Numbered from the stretch's first letter, positions 47,683 through 59,724 are shown. The stretch: 64,000 bases of DNA from Albugo candida (GCA_905220665.1 CAJNAR010000166.1:124001-188000); one strand, 5' to 3'. Numbers and translations are program-made. The notes: a model not told the origin generated them from the sequence alone.

Positions 47683-49381
47683 ATGTTTGGTAAGCGAGAA
47701 AAGGCTTCTGACATCACTCGACCCACGTCTCCTACACAATCGGAATCCCACATAAGCAGGACGGAATACTCCAAGAAAGATTTGACACACAATACTGAGA
47801 ACGGGTACGGAGACGATCTCGAGTCAAATAAAAGCAGGCAGGATCGACTTGATAAACGTGTACCTCACAAATCTTTCACCAAAGCTGAAGCTTTAAGTCC
47901 ACGTTCATCTGTCTGGTCTTCATGCTTGCAAGTTGTCTCCATCGCTATAACCGCTTTATTTCTCACCATTAAAGAATCCAATTATTACACTAAAACAGTC
48001 GCAGAGAACGCCGATAAACGCACCGCAAAGCTCTTGTATGTTCAAATATTGGAAAAGGTACAACGCGAGCGTGGAGAATGGCGAGGATTTCAGACTGAAG
48101 TATCACGACGTAAGAGTATACATGAGCGAGATAGTGAGAAGGGATCCGAAGTTCTCCTCCAAGCGATTCAAAAATATATGATGGAAGAGCGGATAAAAGT
48201 TCTCAATGAGGTCGTAGAAGTAAGTTTTCGGAATCTCCGTGGACCTCTTGTGCCTTCGACCATTTACACGCACTATAAGAAGCAAATCGCGTTGTTTGAT
48301 TCAGCTTTTCCCGCTTCCATGGATCTCCTTCTGGTGATTCGGGCATTACTCAGCGAAGTGAGCATGGAGACAAAATACTGTTTGCTTCGCTTGTTGTGTT
48401 TACTGAATGCATGTGCTGCATTAAACACCCAATCAAGTCTGTACCGAATTCTTCAAGAATCGCCAATTCTCGTATTCACTGACGTGGTCGAAGAAGATTT
48501 CATGGTATGTTGATAGTAATGATCATTTTGATGGATTGACTGACTTTATATGCGATGCGTAGGCCGCCCGGGCAATGGCTCGGCACGAAAGTGTCGCACT
48601 GGGATTGATGAAAACAATGACGTATTATAGCGACGTACTCTTCAGCGACATTGAGGTTTTCTCACCCTATGAGCATGCTTCTTCTGTGGCTCTGAATTCA
48701 TTTATCTTGTAGTATCATCAAATACGGAATGAAATGGAGCTTTCCACGAGTCATTACAGCATGGGTTCAGAGAAGATAGTCACACTTAACGATAGAAATT
48801 TTGTTGGAGATGTGGACGACACTCCTACCATGGAACCGCGAAGGAAATCCACAGCGCAATATAATCGCCCAATGATCATCCCAAAGGTCCGATCCACTGT
48901 GAGCGAGTCAGAATTTGATCTTTCGCGCAAGTCATCAACACATTTGATGAGCAAACGTTCGTCCCCATCATCATGTTACCCTGAAAGTGATAAGAACGCC
49001 AGAGAAATCACGGAGCATGAGACTCTTCTTAGTCGGTGGGAGCGAGCAGGGCTTGAGCTGAACTTGCATCGGAGTGAAAGAGAAGATAGAGACAAGCAAT
49101 TGGATGCCTACTCGAGTGATTCGATGGAGTCCACACGAAGTAGACGGTCGATCCGATCCGATAGTATGAGAAGGAGATCTCGCAAATGTTCGATTCGACC
49201 GGTACGACGAAAGCGGATCGGTGCTAGAGTTCAGGTGGCAAGTTCTCGTGCGATCGAACGGGAAGATCGGGGTTCGAGAGGACACGATGCGCTGACGACT
49301 TCGCACATCAGTTTTTCTATCGCTGCAGCAACTCTTTGTACTATGGCAACCATGATTTTCTTTGCATGGAAAAAACAGTGA
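47683..49381 (+). CDS. Membrane-anchored RhoGAP-like protein
   Basis: Exons 47683-48504, 48563-48655 and 48713-49381 (introns 58 and 57 bp, phase 0) give 527 aa. A Ser/charged N-terminus is followed by a hydrophobic stretch (CLQVVSIAITALFLTI). A region then resembles the second half of a RhoGAP domain: LRGPLVPSTIYTHYKK, ETKYCLLRLLCLLNACAALN, LQESPILVF, and ALGLMKTMTYYSDVLFS. The catalytic arginine-finger loop (G-x-x-R-x-S-G) that should come before it is not seen, so GTPase activation is doubtful. After an Arg/Ser-rich segment the protein ends in a tail-anchor helix (FSIAAATLCTMATMIFFAW). ATG 47683 replaces a GTG-initiated extension. Confidence 0.6.
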
Positions 49382-51102
49382 TGTATTGTATTCGAATTGG
49401 TGCAGGTGATTAAATGAAAACAATCAAACTGATGGGACTGCAATATGTTTGTGCTCTCGCTTTACTATGTCTAAATGCTGTAATACATTTTAGAAAAGTA
49501 CCTTCTGTAGGTTTGCGTTCATGTTAAAGAAACTTCCATAGATTTTACTTGTGCATTCTTGACAGCCTAACCATGTCAACATATTCCAACTACGGGATGA
49601 TCTACTTTATGCAATTGATATCATATTCTTGACTTGGTAGGGAGCCATTCCTGGTAAGTGAAGGATTTGCTTGGGTATTTGGTCCAAAATGAAAGGATAT
49701 AAACGCGCCAAATTTCTGCAGTAATCTTTGTCAAGTATTATTCGCTCATTTAGCGTTATATAAGAAACTCTCAGCCACGACCAGATCAGATAGAGCCAGA
49801 TAATTGTACCGTACAAAAGTCTCAGTCATCAAAGTGATGAATTCACTTGTATTGCTTCTGATTTGACATGAAATTGCTTTTATCCGTCAATCACTAATTT
49901 TTGTTGCTCGTCAGTGATTGAAACAACGTCTGCTTTATATTTAGATTTTGTCCTCTACAACTGCGTATGCGCGCAGCCTATGCACCAACTACGCGTGGTC
50001 CATCACATCAATCCGACTGTGATTTGCTGCCCATCGTCTCGATGAATTTTATCGCGTGAGGTCATCCGACATCATCACTTTGTCGCTCGTGAAACAGTTG
50101 GGGGTTGATGCACTGAATTTATCAGAGACAGGTAAAACGTGCAAACGACACGTCTCATATTGTGTTTTCAAGCAGTCACTGGCTTTGGATATAAAGTATG
50201 ATGGAATATATGCGAAGCAACGCCTAAGCTAGCTTATTTGTGTCGCATGTTTGTATCACTCTGCGACCTGATTATTGTAGAATGTGGTCAAGAAACAGAA
50301 GCCAATGTACTCAGCATATTGACTGGTCGGCGTTGCTCAAGTTTCAGATGATATTAGTCACAGAGAACAGTAATGGTCGCAGTAAAACGGACGCAGGTTG
50401 GACGACCTACGAAACTCGCATGCAGGGAAGGATGATCAAAGCTTGCTTTTGTAGCATAGATATTCATATTGCATCAACACGAGCAGTCTACATGTTGCAA
50501 AATGACACTAGCAATGAGATAGTGGTAGCTAGAACTGAATCATGCTTGCTTCAGCTGTCGGCAGTCTTTTTTAAAAGCTTCTAAAACATCCGATGGAAAC
50601 TCAAAAACGATATAAAAATAATATGCCGTATACTTGCTGTCCTATTACATCCGCATTACATCCTCACCCATCTGTTGAGGCAATATACGACGTGATCGAA
50701 TAACAGAAGAGGAGTATGAAGGTTCACAACGTCTGACACGTTAGAAAAATACGCCAAAGTTGTCCAGCTGACTAAATAAATACTATTTCTTCTGATCCAA
50801 AGTGAGTGACCGACTGCGGCATAGAATGCATTCAGTAAAAATAGCATGCGACATGCAACAAGCAAGAGAAGGAAACAAGTGAGATTTGCTAGAAAGTGGG
50901 ATTTTCTTCAAGCCATCATTGAAAGCTCTATGCATAAATAATTAGAAGAAAGCAATGTTTTAGACGCCTATCCCTCACTGGACTGGACCACTTCTGCACT
51001 TCAATCTTATTCCTATTTACCCACGTCGTAAACAATTCTCCTGACCATATTCATTCTTAAAATTAATTCATTCAGCAAGCATTGTGAGGAGTTGCGCTAA
51101 TT
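49382..51102. other. Intergenic with a short coding-like fragment
   Basis: Near 50035-50135 (plus) one frame reads LDEFYRVRSSDIITLSLVKQ then LGVDALNLSETG before a GT. It looks like part of an exon, but no start or partner exon is found. Otherwise AT-rich spacer. The last 100 bp carry the oxidase promoter. Confidence 0.4.
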
Positions 51103-53280
51103 ATGTCGCAATCTTCCCGGTCAGCTCTACTTTTGTGCCTTTTATTTTTCGTCATATTATCGTTTGTACGACCACAAAATTTGACCAATGTGTGTACAAA
51201 TGCATTATTTACAGCACAGCCTCAGAATCAAATAGGAACTAGTCCAATACGCATCCGATCTCTGACGCAAGACTCTGACATCTGCATTGAAATCTCATTC
51301 CGTCTATCTGAAGCTAGTCGAGATGTTGGATGGTTCGCAATCGGTCTGTCTCGTTCAGGAGGAATGGTTAGCTCGCCTCCAGCTAATGTTATGATGTATC
51401 AGACAAGCTCAGGACGAGTCGAATCGTACGTGATCTCTTCCCATTCTTCATCAGGAGTGATTCCCGAAAGCGATGACAACGTCTTTGCGCTCCAATCTGT
51501 GTCAAGTACAACTGACGAGATTCGTTATCGATATCAGCGGAGTCTACAGGCGAGCAAAACGTCTTCTGTCGCGATTCAAGATGGTGATAACAAGCTAATT
51601 TGGGCGTACGATACGACATTGGACATTAGTGGACATAGTGCCGGTACTTATGGTACTGCTTCTTACAATTTTGCATCGGGTGCCACGAGTACCATTTCAA
51701 ATGCATCAATGGATGGTTATTGCGGGAATAGGAATTGTTCAGCGATATTTGGCGGTGCGGTTTTTGCGGTGATACTTGTGCTAGCGCTCGTTTTACGATC
51801 GGTGAAAAATACCGCTACAGGCAGATTGTTTGTGCACGAATCTATCATACAACCTCCAAAGGTGGTGAGCAACAAGAGCATTCAAAAACCACACATTTCA
51901 TTGTGGCAAAGCGCTGCAAATTTATGCTATGCAGAAGTGGTTGTTCTTATCCTCGTTATCGCAACAGCCGGTGCTCTTATCGCCTCGTTTTCTGGGAACA
52001 CACTACTTATCACGGGGCAATTGGCGGTATTTCTTGTGATGTTTCTGTTACTTCCTGTGGCCCGTATACCTCTTTGGAATTTCGTATTTGGAACATCGTT
52101 CGAGCGTATGATCAAATTTCATCGCTGGTTAGGAATCTCATTGCTTCCAATCATCATTATACACCTCGTCAAAGCTGTTGATCGCCTCGATGACATTTTC
52201 TCAACTGAAAAGTTTGGTGAGGTCGTCCCGTTGTATGGATTCATCGCATTTTGTGCTCTCGTATCAATGTCTTTACTGGCAATTGAACCCATTCGACGAT
52301 ATCTGTATGAGTTGTTTTATTTTTCTCATCGTATTCTCGGAGTTGTGGCTTTAGTATTTATGATACTCCACTCCCCAAAATTCATTGGGGTCGCGCTTGT
52401 CGTTCCGATCGTGCTGTATGTGGCTGGACTTTTACTTCGATGGTATTCGTGTCTGTACAACAAATATCGAGCTTCCGTGTCTGCACATGAATCATCTGGA
52501 ACGACCACCATCATGTTGGAAAAGTGTCCGAAGACCGCAAAAATTGCTTCTGGGATGGAGCCAGGTTCTTATTTTTGGGTACATATTCCAGCAGTATCAG
52601 CGGTCGAATGGCATCCATTCTCTGCAATTGTTGTCCCAGAAGCCACCACGATCGGATTCTGTGTGAAAGCACAAGTGAAAAGCGGCGCTTTCACGAGCAA
52701 ATTGCAAAGACTTGTTCAAAAAGAAGGAGTGCTCTCCGTTCGCTTATGTGGGCCATATGGTAATCCAACCGTGAATGTGAACAATTACAAGACTACCATC
52801 TTGGTCGCTGGAGGAGTCGGAATCACGCCACTGCTCAGTTTAATCAATCAGACAATGCATTTGAACGGGCAGAGTGGTGGTGATAAGATTTCGCAAGTAC
52901 ACGAATTGATTCTAGTTTGGTCAGTACGAAATACTCAAGATTTACTGATGGTAGACGCGTTCCTGCCAGTGACAACCGCTGCGCCAATTGGCTCTATTCA
53001 GCAAGATACCAATGTGCCACAAAGTGGGTCTCTAATCAACGTGTCTTACAACTTTTATGTCTCGACCGCGAACACTGATGGAGTAGTGACGCGATCGAAT
53101 TGCGAATTGCTGACCTTCCGCCCGGGCCGACCTATTTTGGATGAATACATCAATACTTCTCGATTTGTGGATGGAAATGTTGCCGTAATGGCTTGTGGAC
53201 CACCAACTCTGATTGCCGAAGCTCAGCTACTCTCAAGAAGTTGTGATTTTCCTTTTCATCAAGAAACGTTCTCCTGGTAG
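51103..53280 (+). CDS. DOMON-ferric reductase/NADPH oxidase-like protein
   Basis: Single exon, 725 aa. A signal peptide (LLLCLLFFVILSF) leads into an extracellular DOMON domain (RDVGWFAIGLSRSGG, VMMYQTSSG). After one helix (AIFGGAVFAVILVLALVL) comes a ferric-reductase transmembrane core. It contains paired haem histidines in FHRWLGISLLPIIIIH and FY-FSHRILGVVALVFMILH. The cytosolic part has the FAD motif HPFS, the NAD(P)H motif ILVAGGVGITPLL and a terminal CGP motif. It should move electrons from NAD(P)H through FAD and two haems across the membrane to iron or oxygen, with the DOMON domain as a possible extra haem or sugar binder. Plausible roles are iron uptake or superoxide production at the host interface. 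Confidence 0.88.
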   Translation: MSQSSRSALLLCLLFFVILSFVRPQNLTNVCTNALFTAQPQNQIGTSPIRIRSLTQDSDICIEISFRLSEASRDVGWFAIGLSRSGGMVSSPPANVMMYQTSSGRVESYVISSHSSSGVIPESDDNVFALQSVSSTTDEIRYRYQRSLQASKTSSVAIQDGDNKLIWAYDTTLDISGHSAGTYGTASYNFASGATSTISNASMDGYCGNRNCSAIFGGAVFAVILVLALVLRSVKNTATGRLFVHESIIQPPKVVSNKSIQKPHISLWQSAANLCYAEVVVLILVIATAGALIASFSGNTLLITGQLAVFLVMFLLLPVARIPLWNFVFGTSFERMIKFHRWLGISLLPIIIIHLVKAVDRLDDIFSTEKFGEVVPLYGFIAFCALVSMSLLAIEPIRRYLYELFYFSHRILGVVALVFMILHSPKFIGVALVVPIVLYVAGLLLRWYSCLYNKYRASVSAHESSGTTTIMLEKCPKTAKIASGMEPGSYFWVHIPAVSAVEWHPFSAIVVPEATTIGFCVKAQVKSGAFTSKLQRLVQKEGVLSVRLCGPYGNPTVNVNNYKTTILVAGGVGITPLLSLINQTMHLNGQSGGDKISQVHELILVWSVRNTQDLLMVDAFLPVTTAAPIGSIQQDTNVPQSGSLINVSYNFYVSTANTDGVVTRSNCELLTFRPGRPILDEYINTSRFVDGNVAVMACGPPTLIAEAQLLSRSCDFPFHQETFSW

Positions 53281-53929
53281 CCAAATCTTGGGTGTATGCA
53301 TTCAGAAACAGTCGAGTGTCTGGTTTCTACGTTGATAGTGTAGGTACATTGCATTTGTCACTTTTTCGAAACACATCTAAACAGTAGAATCCACCCATGA
53401 AAGATAGTAAGTTTGTAAAGGCTATAAAATATAGAAAGATGTGATTCTACAGGTCTGTAACCGAGCCGGCGTCTCTAACCGCACCTGGATTGTGGTCGGA
53501 GGTGGCCAACATTTGAGTGGTTACCAATCAGATTGCATAATCACTGACCAAAAAAGCATTTCCTTACGAGCGCGTAACGTCAACCGAATTCGCGCTTTGA
53601 GAGTTTCAGCTTTGAGATATTTTTGAACGAGTGCGTCGCAACACATCAAACAAGGTTTCTTAGACGAATAGTGTTTTTGCGTCCTGAGAGTGTTGCTGTG
53701 TATGCGTTTATATCATTCCAATACAAGATTTTGCATTCAGCTGGACACGAGTGATTCAACTTGGAAACGGAAAAAGTGTCTTTTGTACCAACGAAACTCG
53801 TGACTTGAAAGATTTGAAATTAGTCACATTTCAGCCAAATTCATCCGACTGTGATCTCATTACGCTTTAGTTACCAAACTGTAAACATATTTCCAAACAT
53901 CCCCATTTTGGTACTCGAATTGATCCAAA
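53281..53929. other. Spacer with coding-like pieces
   Basis: Two stretches look protein-coding: 53450-53623 (VCNRAGVSNRTWIVVGGGQ, ending with a stop) and about 53725-53870 (FAFSWTRVIQLGNGKSVFC, DLKLVTFQPNSSDCDLITL, then TAG). I could not join them with a normal intron, nor find an ATG. They may be a small gene I cannot model or a ghost. Confidence 0.35.
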
Positions 53930-55271
53930 ATGTCGACTATGAATATTGCCGGAACACAACCTGTTGAGGATCCAGAATATCGGTACAAAATGCCACGTCT
54001 GATCACTAAAATTGAAGGAAGAGGAAATGGGATTAAAACTTTGGTGGTTAATTGTCACGATGTCGCGACTTCATTGCATCGTTCCACCGCCGAAGTTTGT
54101 AAATTCTTTGGGTACGTGGTATTCGATAAAATTTGTTGAAGCTGATGGGTAACGTGTATTTATTTTTATTTCTCATAGCACGGAACTTGGCGCGCAATCG
54201 AAGTACGATGATAAGACAGATCGAGCTATTGTCAATGGAGCCTTTGAAGTTGGAATGATGCAGACGCATTTGTCAAAGTATATTGAAAGCTTCGTGCTAT
54301 GCCCGGGCTGTCGTCTACCAGAATCGAAGTATAAGTTCAAAGGTCAAACGATTTTTCACAAATGTTACGCATGCGGAGCCGTAGAACCAGTGGACATGAA
54401 TCACAAGTTGACAACCTTTATATTGAAAGAGCATACGGCGGCGAAACGAGCTGGCAAAAAGACGGACAAGGATGACAAGAAGAAGAAGAAAAAAGAGCGT
54501 AAAGAGAAAACTATTGATGGACCGGAAAAAGATGGAAATGCCTCACCAAAGGATAAAAAAGACAAGAAAGATAAAAAGAAAAAAAAGAGTGAGAAAGAAA
54601 AAAGTGCCGAAGAAGTCGAATGGCATACAGACTTGTCTCCCGAAGCAGTCGCAGCTCGTGCTGCAGAAGCTGAGGCGATTGAAGCGGGCGCTCGTGCTGC
54701 TATGGTGAATGGCAATCATGGTAATGGAGAAAACGAGCTTGTTGCCACATTAGATAATTTACAAGTGGATGATGAGGATGCCCTCGAGCTTGCGACCACA
54801 AAATTATCGATGTTTATGGAACCAGAGCCCACAACCGACGCGATTTATGAGGAATTGTGTCGTCTGCAAACGAATGCCGCGCTCTCAGTCTCTGATCGTC
54901 TTGTAATTTTCTTTCGCGCGGCATTTGATGATCAATTTGTTGCCAAAAATCGAGTTTCGAAAAGCGTCCCTATTCTGCGCAAGCTTGTTACGTCACAACA
55001 TGATCAGTATCGTCTCATCGCTTTGTGTGAACACATGTGCGCCGTTCAGTATCCCGGAATCATCTTTCAGTTCCCTGTACTTCTCAAACTCCTATACGAT
55101 GATGATTTGATCGATGAAGAATGTCTCTTCGGATGGGTCAAAAATGAGATTCGCAAGCAGTATGCCGATCCAATCGTGTCTGATAACAGTTATGCCAAAT
55201 TGAAGCAACATTTGCAAGTATTCACCGACTGGCTGGAAAATGCGGAAGAGGAGACGGATGATGACGATTGA
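53930..55271 (+). CDS. EIF5: Translation initiation factor eIF5
   Basis: Exons 53930-54111 and 54179-55271 (67-bp intron) give 424 aa. The N-terminal eIF2-beta/eIF5 fold has the GAP region YRYKMPRLITKIEGRGNGIK, whose Arg acts on eIF2-GTP. Its zinc ribbon is CPGC...CYAC. A very Lys-rich linker (DDKKKKKKERKEK) and an acidic segment follow. Then comes the C-terminal W2/HEAT domain (LYDDDLIDEECLFGW, LQVFTDWLENAEEE) that holds eIF2-beta and eIF3 in the preinitiation complex. Length and order match the family. Confidence 0.94.
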
Positions 55272-56230
55272 TCTAGCTTTTTTCTTTTCTAGGAGATGAC
55301 TTATGAAGCACCCTTTTTCATCGATTTATTGACGTTGACTCGCATTACTAAAAGCATTGTAGCAGCTGCTGCTGATGCACAGGTGTTTTGTTGCGTCCCC
55401 ATTGAGAAAATATCAGTTCCCACCTGGTAGTGAGATCAGTGAGGATATGATCGCATCGATTTGTGTCACAAAATTCGACACGAGATTATAGGTGCCACAG
55501 CTGAACTTGTTACGAGAGAACCTATGTCATGATTCCGCATCTCTTCGCATATTTGGACCATGCAAAGGAATGAGCTAGACTTGGATTTACTTTGATGCTA
55601 TTCTGGATTGTAGATGACGGATTTCAAAGTATTATTTTACCCTGGCGTGACAAGCAATTAACAAAAATTCCGCGCTCCTGCGTGTGTCGCTGTATGAATG
55701 TTGCACCAAAACCACGGCCGAGATATTTCTTGTGTTCATGTGTTGCCGTGACAATCATCTCTACTACCATTTTAAAACCAACATCTAGCATTTTACGGCA
55801 GCATCAATGTCATGATACCATGAGTTTGAATATGCGGAGAAGAACGAATTAATCAAGTACTCATCTCGAGTATTCAAAAGACTTGCCTTATACTTTTCTA
55901 ACAAGTGAGGGTAAACGTTGAACTCCCTGATTGCCTAATGGTGGAGACGATTTCAAATAAAACGAGACCGAGGTGGAAGTTAAGCCTAGTTATTCGAGCT
56001 AGATGTGTAAGTATTGCTTTTCCAGGCTAGCATCTTCGCAAAGCTTTCACGGGTAGGCTTGTGACAGCTATCTCACTAGGACACCACAGGCTATAGCTTG
56101 TATGTAGCTTGAAGAAGACGAACTCATCGGATCAGGAAAGCTGGATGAGTATGTAAGTTGTAGTCATTAAAAGGCATTACGAATACATGCTTGATAGTTG
56201 CTCACGTATCGCTCTTTGAGCACTTGAAGA
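55272..56230. other. Intergenic, no supported gene
   Basis: A minus-strand frame around 55660-55790 (KYLGRGFGATFIQRHTQERG) is coding-like but very short. Otherwise nothing. The transposon target-site copy ATATTTTAA sits at 56231-56239. Confidence 0.45.
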
Positions 56231-56239
56231 ATATTTTAA

Positions 56240-56309
56240 GGGTGTGACTATTGCCATAGACGTTTTTACTGATGCCACAGACGAAACATCTCTGATTGGC
56301 TAATTTGTG
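56240..56309 (+). repeat. MULE left terminal inverted repeat
   Basis: It pairs with the reverse complement of 58826-58886. Shared segments include GGGTGTGACTATTGCCA at the outer end and CTCTGATTGGCTAATTTGTG at the inner end. A 9-bp insertion distinguishes the left copy. Confidence 0.8.
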
Positions 56310-57419
56310 TGATTCATCGATCGTTTGCAATATTCCCACACACGTTTTCACTATTGCACATGTCCGATTGGCTAATTTGTGTAAACAAATATGATTAATC
56401 GATAGGATGCCTATATCACTGGGTCTACCTAAGATTCATTATAGAATTTCTTATTTGATGTTTCTCTTGCACTTCTTATAGTCCGAGCGGTGCCCCTGCT
56501 TCCTCACAAGCTCTGCATAAACTTTTTTGATTCTTCCTTGGGTTCCGCATATTCAAACCTAGATAAATTGCGTCGATCCATTTTGCTGGCGCGGCCTTCC
56601 TTTGGGGCGCGCAATTACTGGCTCTTGCAAAGTTTTTGGAATTTGTCGCGAAAGTTTCTGAGTTCGTCGAGTGTCGTAGCCTGCTGATAGTCTGGCAAGG
56701 CTACAAAGCAGGTGGCCACTTGATCAAGTAACATCGGGAGACTTTTGGCTGGCCGCAACGGAAGAGGACTTAGTTGGTAAGGCTTCGCCAAGTGCCAATG
56801 CGGATGGATGTCGTTCATTTGCAAGGTCTGTTTTTGATGCAGGTATTGACGCAGTTTGTGCTTACAGGGAAGACCTCAGACTGTGGAAAATACTTCAGAG
56901 CATACGTCTTCGTTGTTTCTTTGTGGCTGGCGGGCAACTCTTTAACTGCTCGCAGATTTTATTCAGTGGAAAATGAGAAATTTTCAAATTGATATCCCGA
57001 AAAATCATTCCTCAAGACGTTGGCTGTGCATAGTTGCATATTCTCATTTGTTGAAGCTGTCGGGACACATCGTGCTCTGCAAGATTATTTTCAACAGCTA
57101 GGTACAATTTTTCGCAGCACGAAAGAAGTTTGGTTGTTCATGCTAGTTGGCATGTATTACTTGAGCATGTGGTGAGCGCTTTCACCGCGCAAGGTTGCAT
57201 CTGACGGAAATGTGTTATACGGTCAGTCCAATCAGTAACAAATATTTCTTTGTAGGGAATCCATGTTTCGACAATATATTTGATGATTGCGCTATCTGCA
57301 CGTAATTTGGAACGTTGTCATAGTTCTTCGAAGTAGCCTTCTGTTTTTGCGTACATGATTGCCCTCCAATCCTTCACGAAGGCTATCCATTCTTTTCTTT
57401 TCAAATAAATGCTCTGCAT

Positions 57420-58318
57420 TTACTCACTATTTTTTATATGCCATACACACAATAGATTTTGGGAAGCGGGGAAGTGTTCTTGAATTCCTGAAATTAGCAC
57501 CAGCACGCGATCAACGACAGAAACTTTCGGGAGAAATCCGTCCCTAAAGATCGATCGAAAGAATTTTAATGCTGAAGAGTACGAGGATTGACTCTCGTTC
57601 GTCATGAAAACAAATGCGACTGAAAATGTTTTATAAATCGACGAGGACCCAACGAGATGCAACAACGGAAGCTCCAAAGCATTTGTCTTGTATGTGGCAT
57701 TCACCAAAAACGTGTCATTGTGGCTCCGAGCCATTTCGGTAGATCTTGGATGGGCAAAGTACAGGTGGGAATTTTTTTCGTCATCATTGCTCACTATTGT
57801 TTCAACATCAAATTGCAATCTACGGAATTTCTGTACAAGGGCACCCATCGGCGTACGGCCATCCAAAGTTTTCAGAATTGCGGCTTGGCGGACATTATTC
57901 GGTTTTTTTTAGGCAAAACAAGTCCATGATCATTCCGTGAACATGTTTGATTGTTTCTCGTTGGGAACCCAGCATTGTACAATCCAACTATTGTCTTCTC
58001 AATTTCTGTTTCGAGTCTGAGGTGGACAGGATGGGCGCTTGTGGAGGTGGATGGCGTATGATTATGATCCTCGTCAACCCCGTGGAAAGTCCAGTGCAGT
58101 TCATCCTGTATGTCTTTCAAGCGGCACGGACAATTGGCGAGTACTGTCGAAGTCTTTCGTGGTCTAGTCTCTTCCGTTAGACCAAGGAGATTGCGGTAAG
58201 ACCCTCCTCGGTCACATTTGTGATGGACCGTATAGTGCCCGTTACGCTGCTTGTAGGATGATTTTGTCACTATCCTATAGCCTTGGGTGGCAGAAAATTT
58301 ATTCAATGCCTTTTTCAT
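57420..58318 (-). pseudogene. MULE transposase, frameshifted
   Basis: The N-terminal frame (58318 down to 57872) is a FAR1-like DNA-binding region (GYRIVTKSSYKQRNGHYTVH, LANCPCRLKD, EDHNHTPS). The second frame (57866 to 57420) is the DDE core (FLVNATYKTNALELPLLHLVG, KTFSVAFVFMTNES, VSVVDRVLVLISGIQEHFP, LLCVWHIKN). The two frames meet through a third reading, VRQAAILKTLDGRTPMGALV. The shift falls in an 8-base homopolymer at 57903-57910. The core ends at a stop right after the CVWHIK motif, and the C-terminal part is decayed. It is not functional as written. Confidence 0.75.
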
Positions 58319-58551
58319 CGCTTTGCGAGAACTATATTCAACTCCAACAAGTCCGGTTGGTGGCTGTGAACAATGACATCACATTCTTTCGTGTATTTTG
58401 AATCCATTATTTGCTCAAAAGCCGTTATTATTGCGCAACTCGTTGTATGTTGCTGCGTGGTAGGGAAGGAAGCGAGGACATGCGGAAACGTGGAAACGTG
58501 TAAGGTATTATTTGTCTATCTTACCTAGACGCAGTAATATATCGATCAATT

Positions 58552-58797
58552 GGGGTCCGTACCCAGCCCAGTCTGTTAAGCACTTGAGCGCACGGACCCC
58601 CTGCCGGAGGTAGTTAGTTCGATCCCCGGCACTGTGGGCAGCGGTTTGAGCCCACCCAAGCAATAAGCTTGCAAAATATCTGCCTCCCTAGGTTTGAAGT
58701 CAGACTTAAGTGATATTCACACGGTCAGGGGCTCATGATAGGATAAGGAAGGTAGTTAAAAAAAACCCAGATAAACAGTGTAATGAAATCCTTGACA
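58552..58797 (+). mobile_element. tRNA-derived SINE nested in the MULE
   Basis: The 5' part looks like a tRNA gene. It has an A-box-like stretch (CAGCCCAGTCTGTTAAGCAC) and a clean B box (GTTCGATCCCC at about 58618-58628) at normal spacing. An unrelated body and a short A run (TTAAAAAAAA near 58757) follow. The element is flanked by AATATATCGATCAATT (58536-58551) and AATATATCAATCAATT (58798-58813), a 16-bp duplication with one mismatch, which is typical of LINE-driven insertion. Confidence 0.65.
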
Positions 58798-58825
58798 AAT
58801 ATATCAATCAATTTATATTAGCTAC

Positions 58826-58886
58826 CACAAATTAGCCAATCAGAGATGTGGCATTAGTCAAAACGTCTGTGGCAATAGTCACACCC
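58826..58886 (-). repeat. MULE right terminal inverted repeat
   Basis: Reads inward on the minus strand as GGGTGTGACTATTGCCACAG, continuing to the inner end shared with the left TIR. The flanking target duplication is at 58887-58896. Confidence 0.8.
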
Positions 58887-58896
58887 ATATTTTTAA

Positions 58897-59724
58897 GATC
58901 CTTCTAGTATTAAAAGTATATTGGCTGATGCAGAAAGTAAGTTTTACGACAAAACATTTATCTGAACATTCTGCATAATAAGAAAACTTTTTATCTAAGT
59001 TTGCTTCATAATATGGCATTCCTGCCGCATCGTCTTCATACCAATCGCACAAAGCTGAGTATCGAACAAAGTTTGTGCTTATTAAACAGGACGAAGGTAT
59101 ACATATATTGTAAATCCTTGACTTATCGCTCAATAAAACTCGACGAGGCGATTTGAGATCATTGCTTGAATCTATTTTTGTGTGCACACACGCATTCTTC
59201 CGTATCGAAAGCTGTCATGTATCACGGCGCGACACGAGCATATGCATACTGATTTTGATCCAGACTTAGTCATCAATCAGCTTGGCTCAAGTTCTACTTG
59301 CCACATATTTCGGATTGAATGGGTTAGACAAATACGCTGGCTAATACATACACGCACCACTGCATTTTATCTCGCTCAAATAGAGTCAATAATTTGTGGG
59401 TGATTTGTTCGAGCATATTTGAAGTGGGCACCCCAAGCATAAGAACATCGATGGAAAGCAGCAAGGTACACATGATCGTTATAAAGAGAAGTAGAAGAAC
59501 GTTGTAGAATTAATCTCATATTAGTTGGGTGCGCCCTGCATGTTGGAGCAGTTGATGAGACTACATGACGATAGTAACACCAAATCGATGTACGATACTT
59601 TATTCGAAAGTGATTAAAAATGCAGCGTAGCTTTATTGGATTAGAAGGAATACTACAAAGGACGCAGCAGTAACCCGCTATGCGAGATCATTTTATTGCT
59701 TGCTTGTTGTTCGTGTGGGTCAAA
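58897..59724. other. Intergenic, no supported gene
   Basis: The minus frame 58879-59187 overlaps the transposon edge and has no family. The plus frame 59182-59403 is likewise unconvincing. The segment may hold the 3' UTR of the next minus-strand gene. Confidence 0.45.

Larger units (their letters stand above)
56240..58886 (-). mobile_element. MULE (Mutator-like) DNA transposon, degenerate
   Basis: Terminal inverted repeats of about 65 bp (56240-56309 and 58826-58886) start GGGTGTGACTATTGCCA and share about 80-90% identity. They are flanked by ATATTTTAA (56231-56239) and ATATTTTTAA (58887-58896), a target duplication of the 9-10 bp expected for Mutator-like elements. Inside, on the minus strand, is a frameshifted transposase. 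The region 56490-57400 holds only eroded frames that should be the transposase C-terminus. A SINE lies inside the element near its 3' TIR. Confidence 0.8.
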
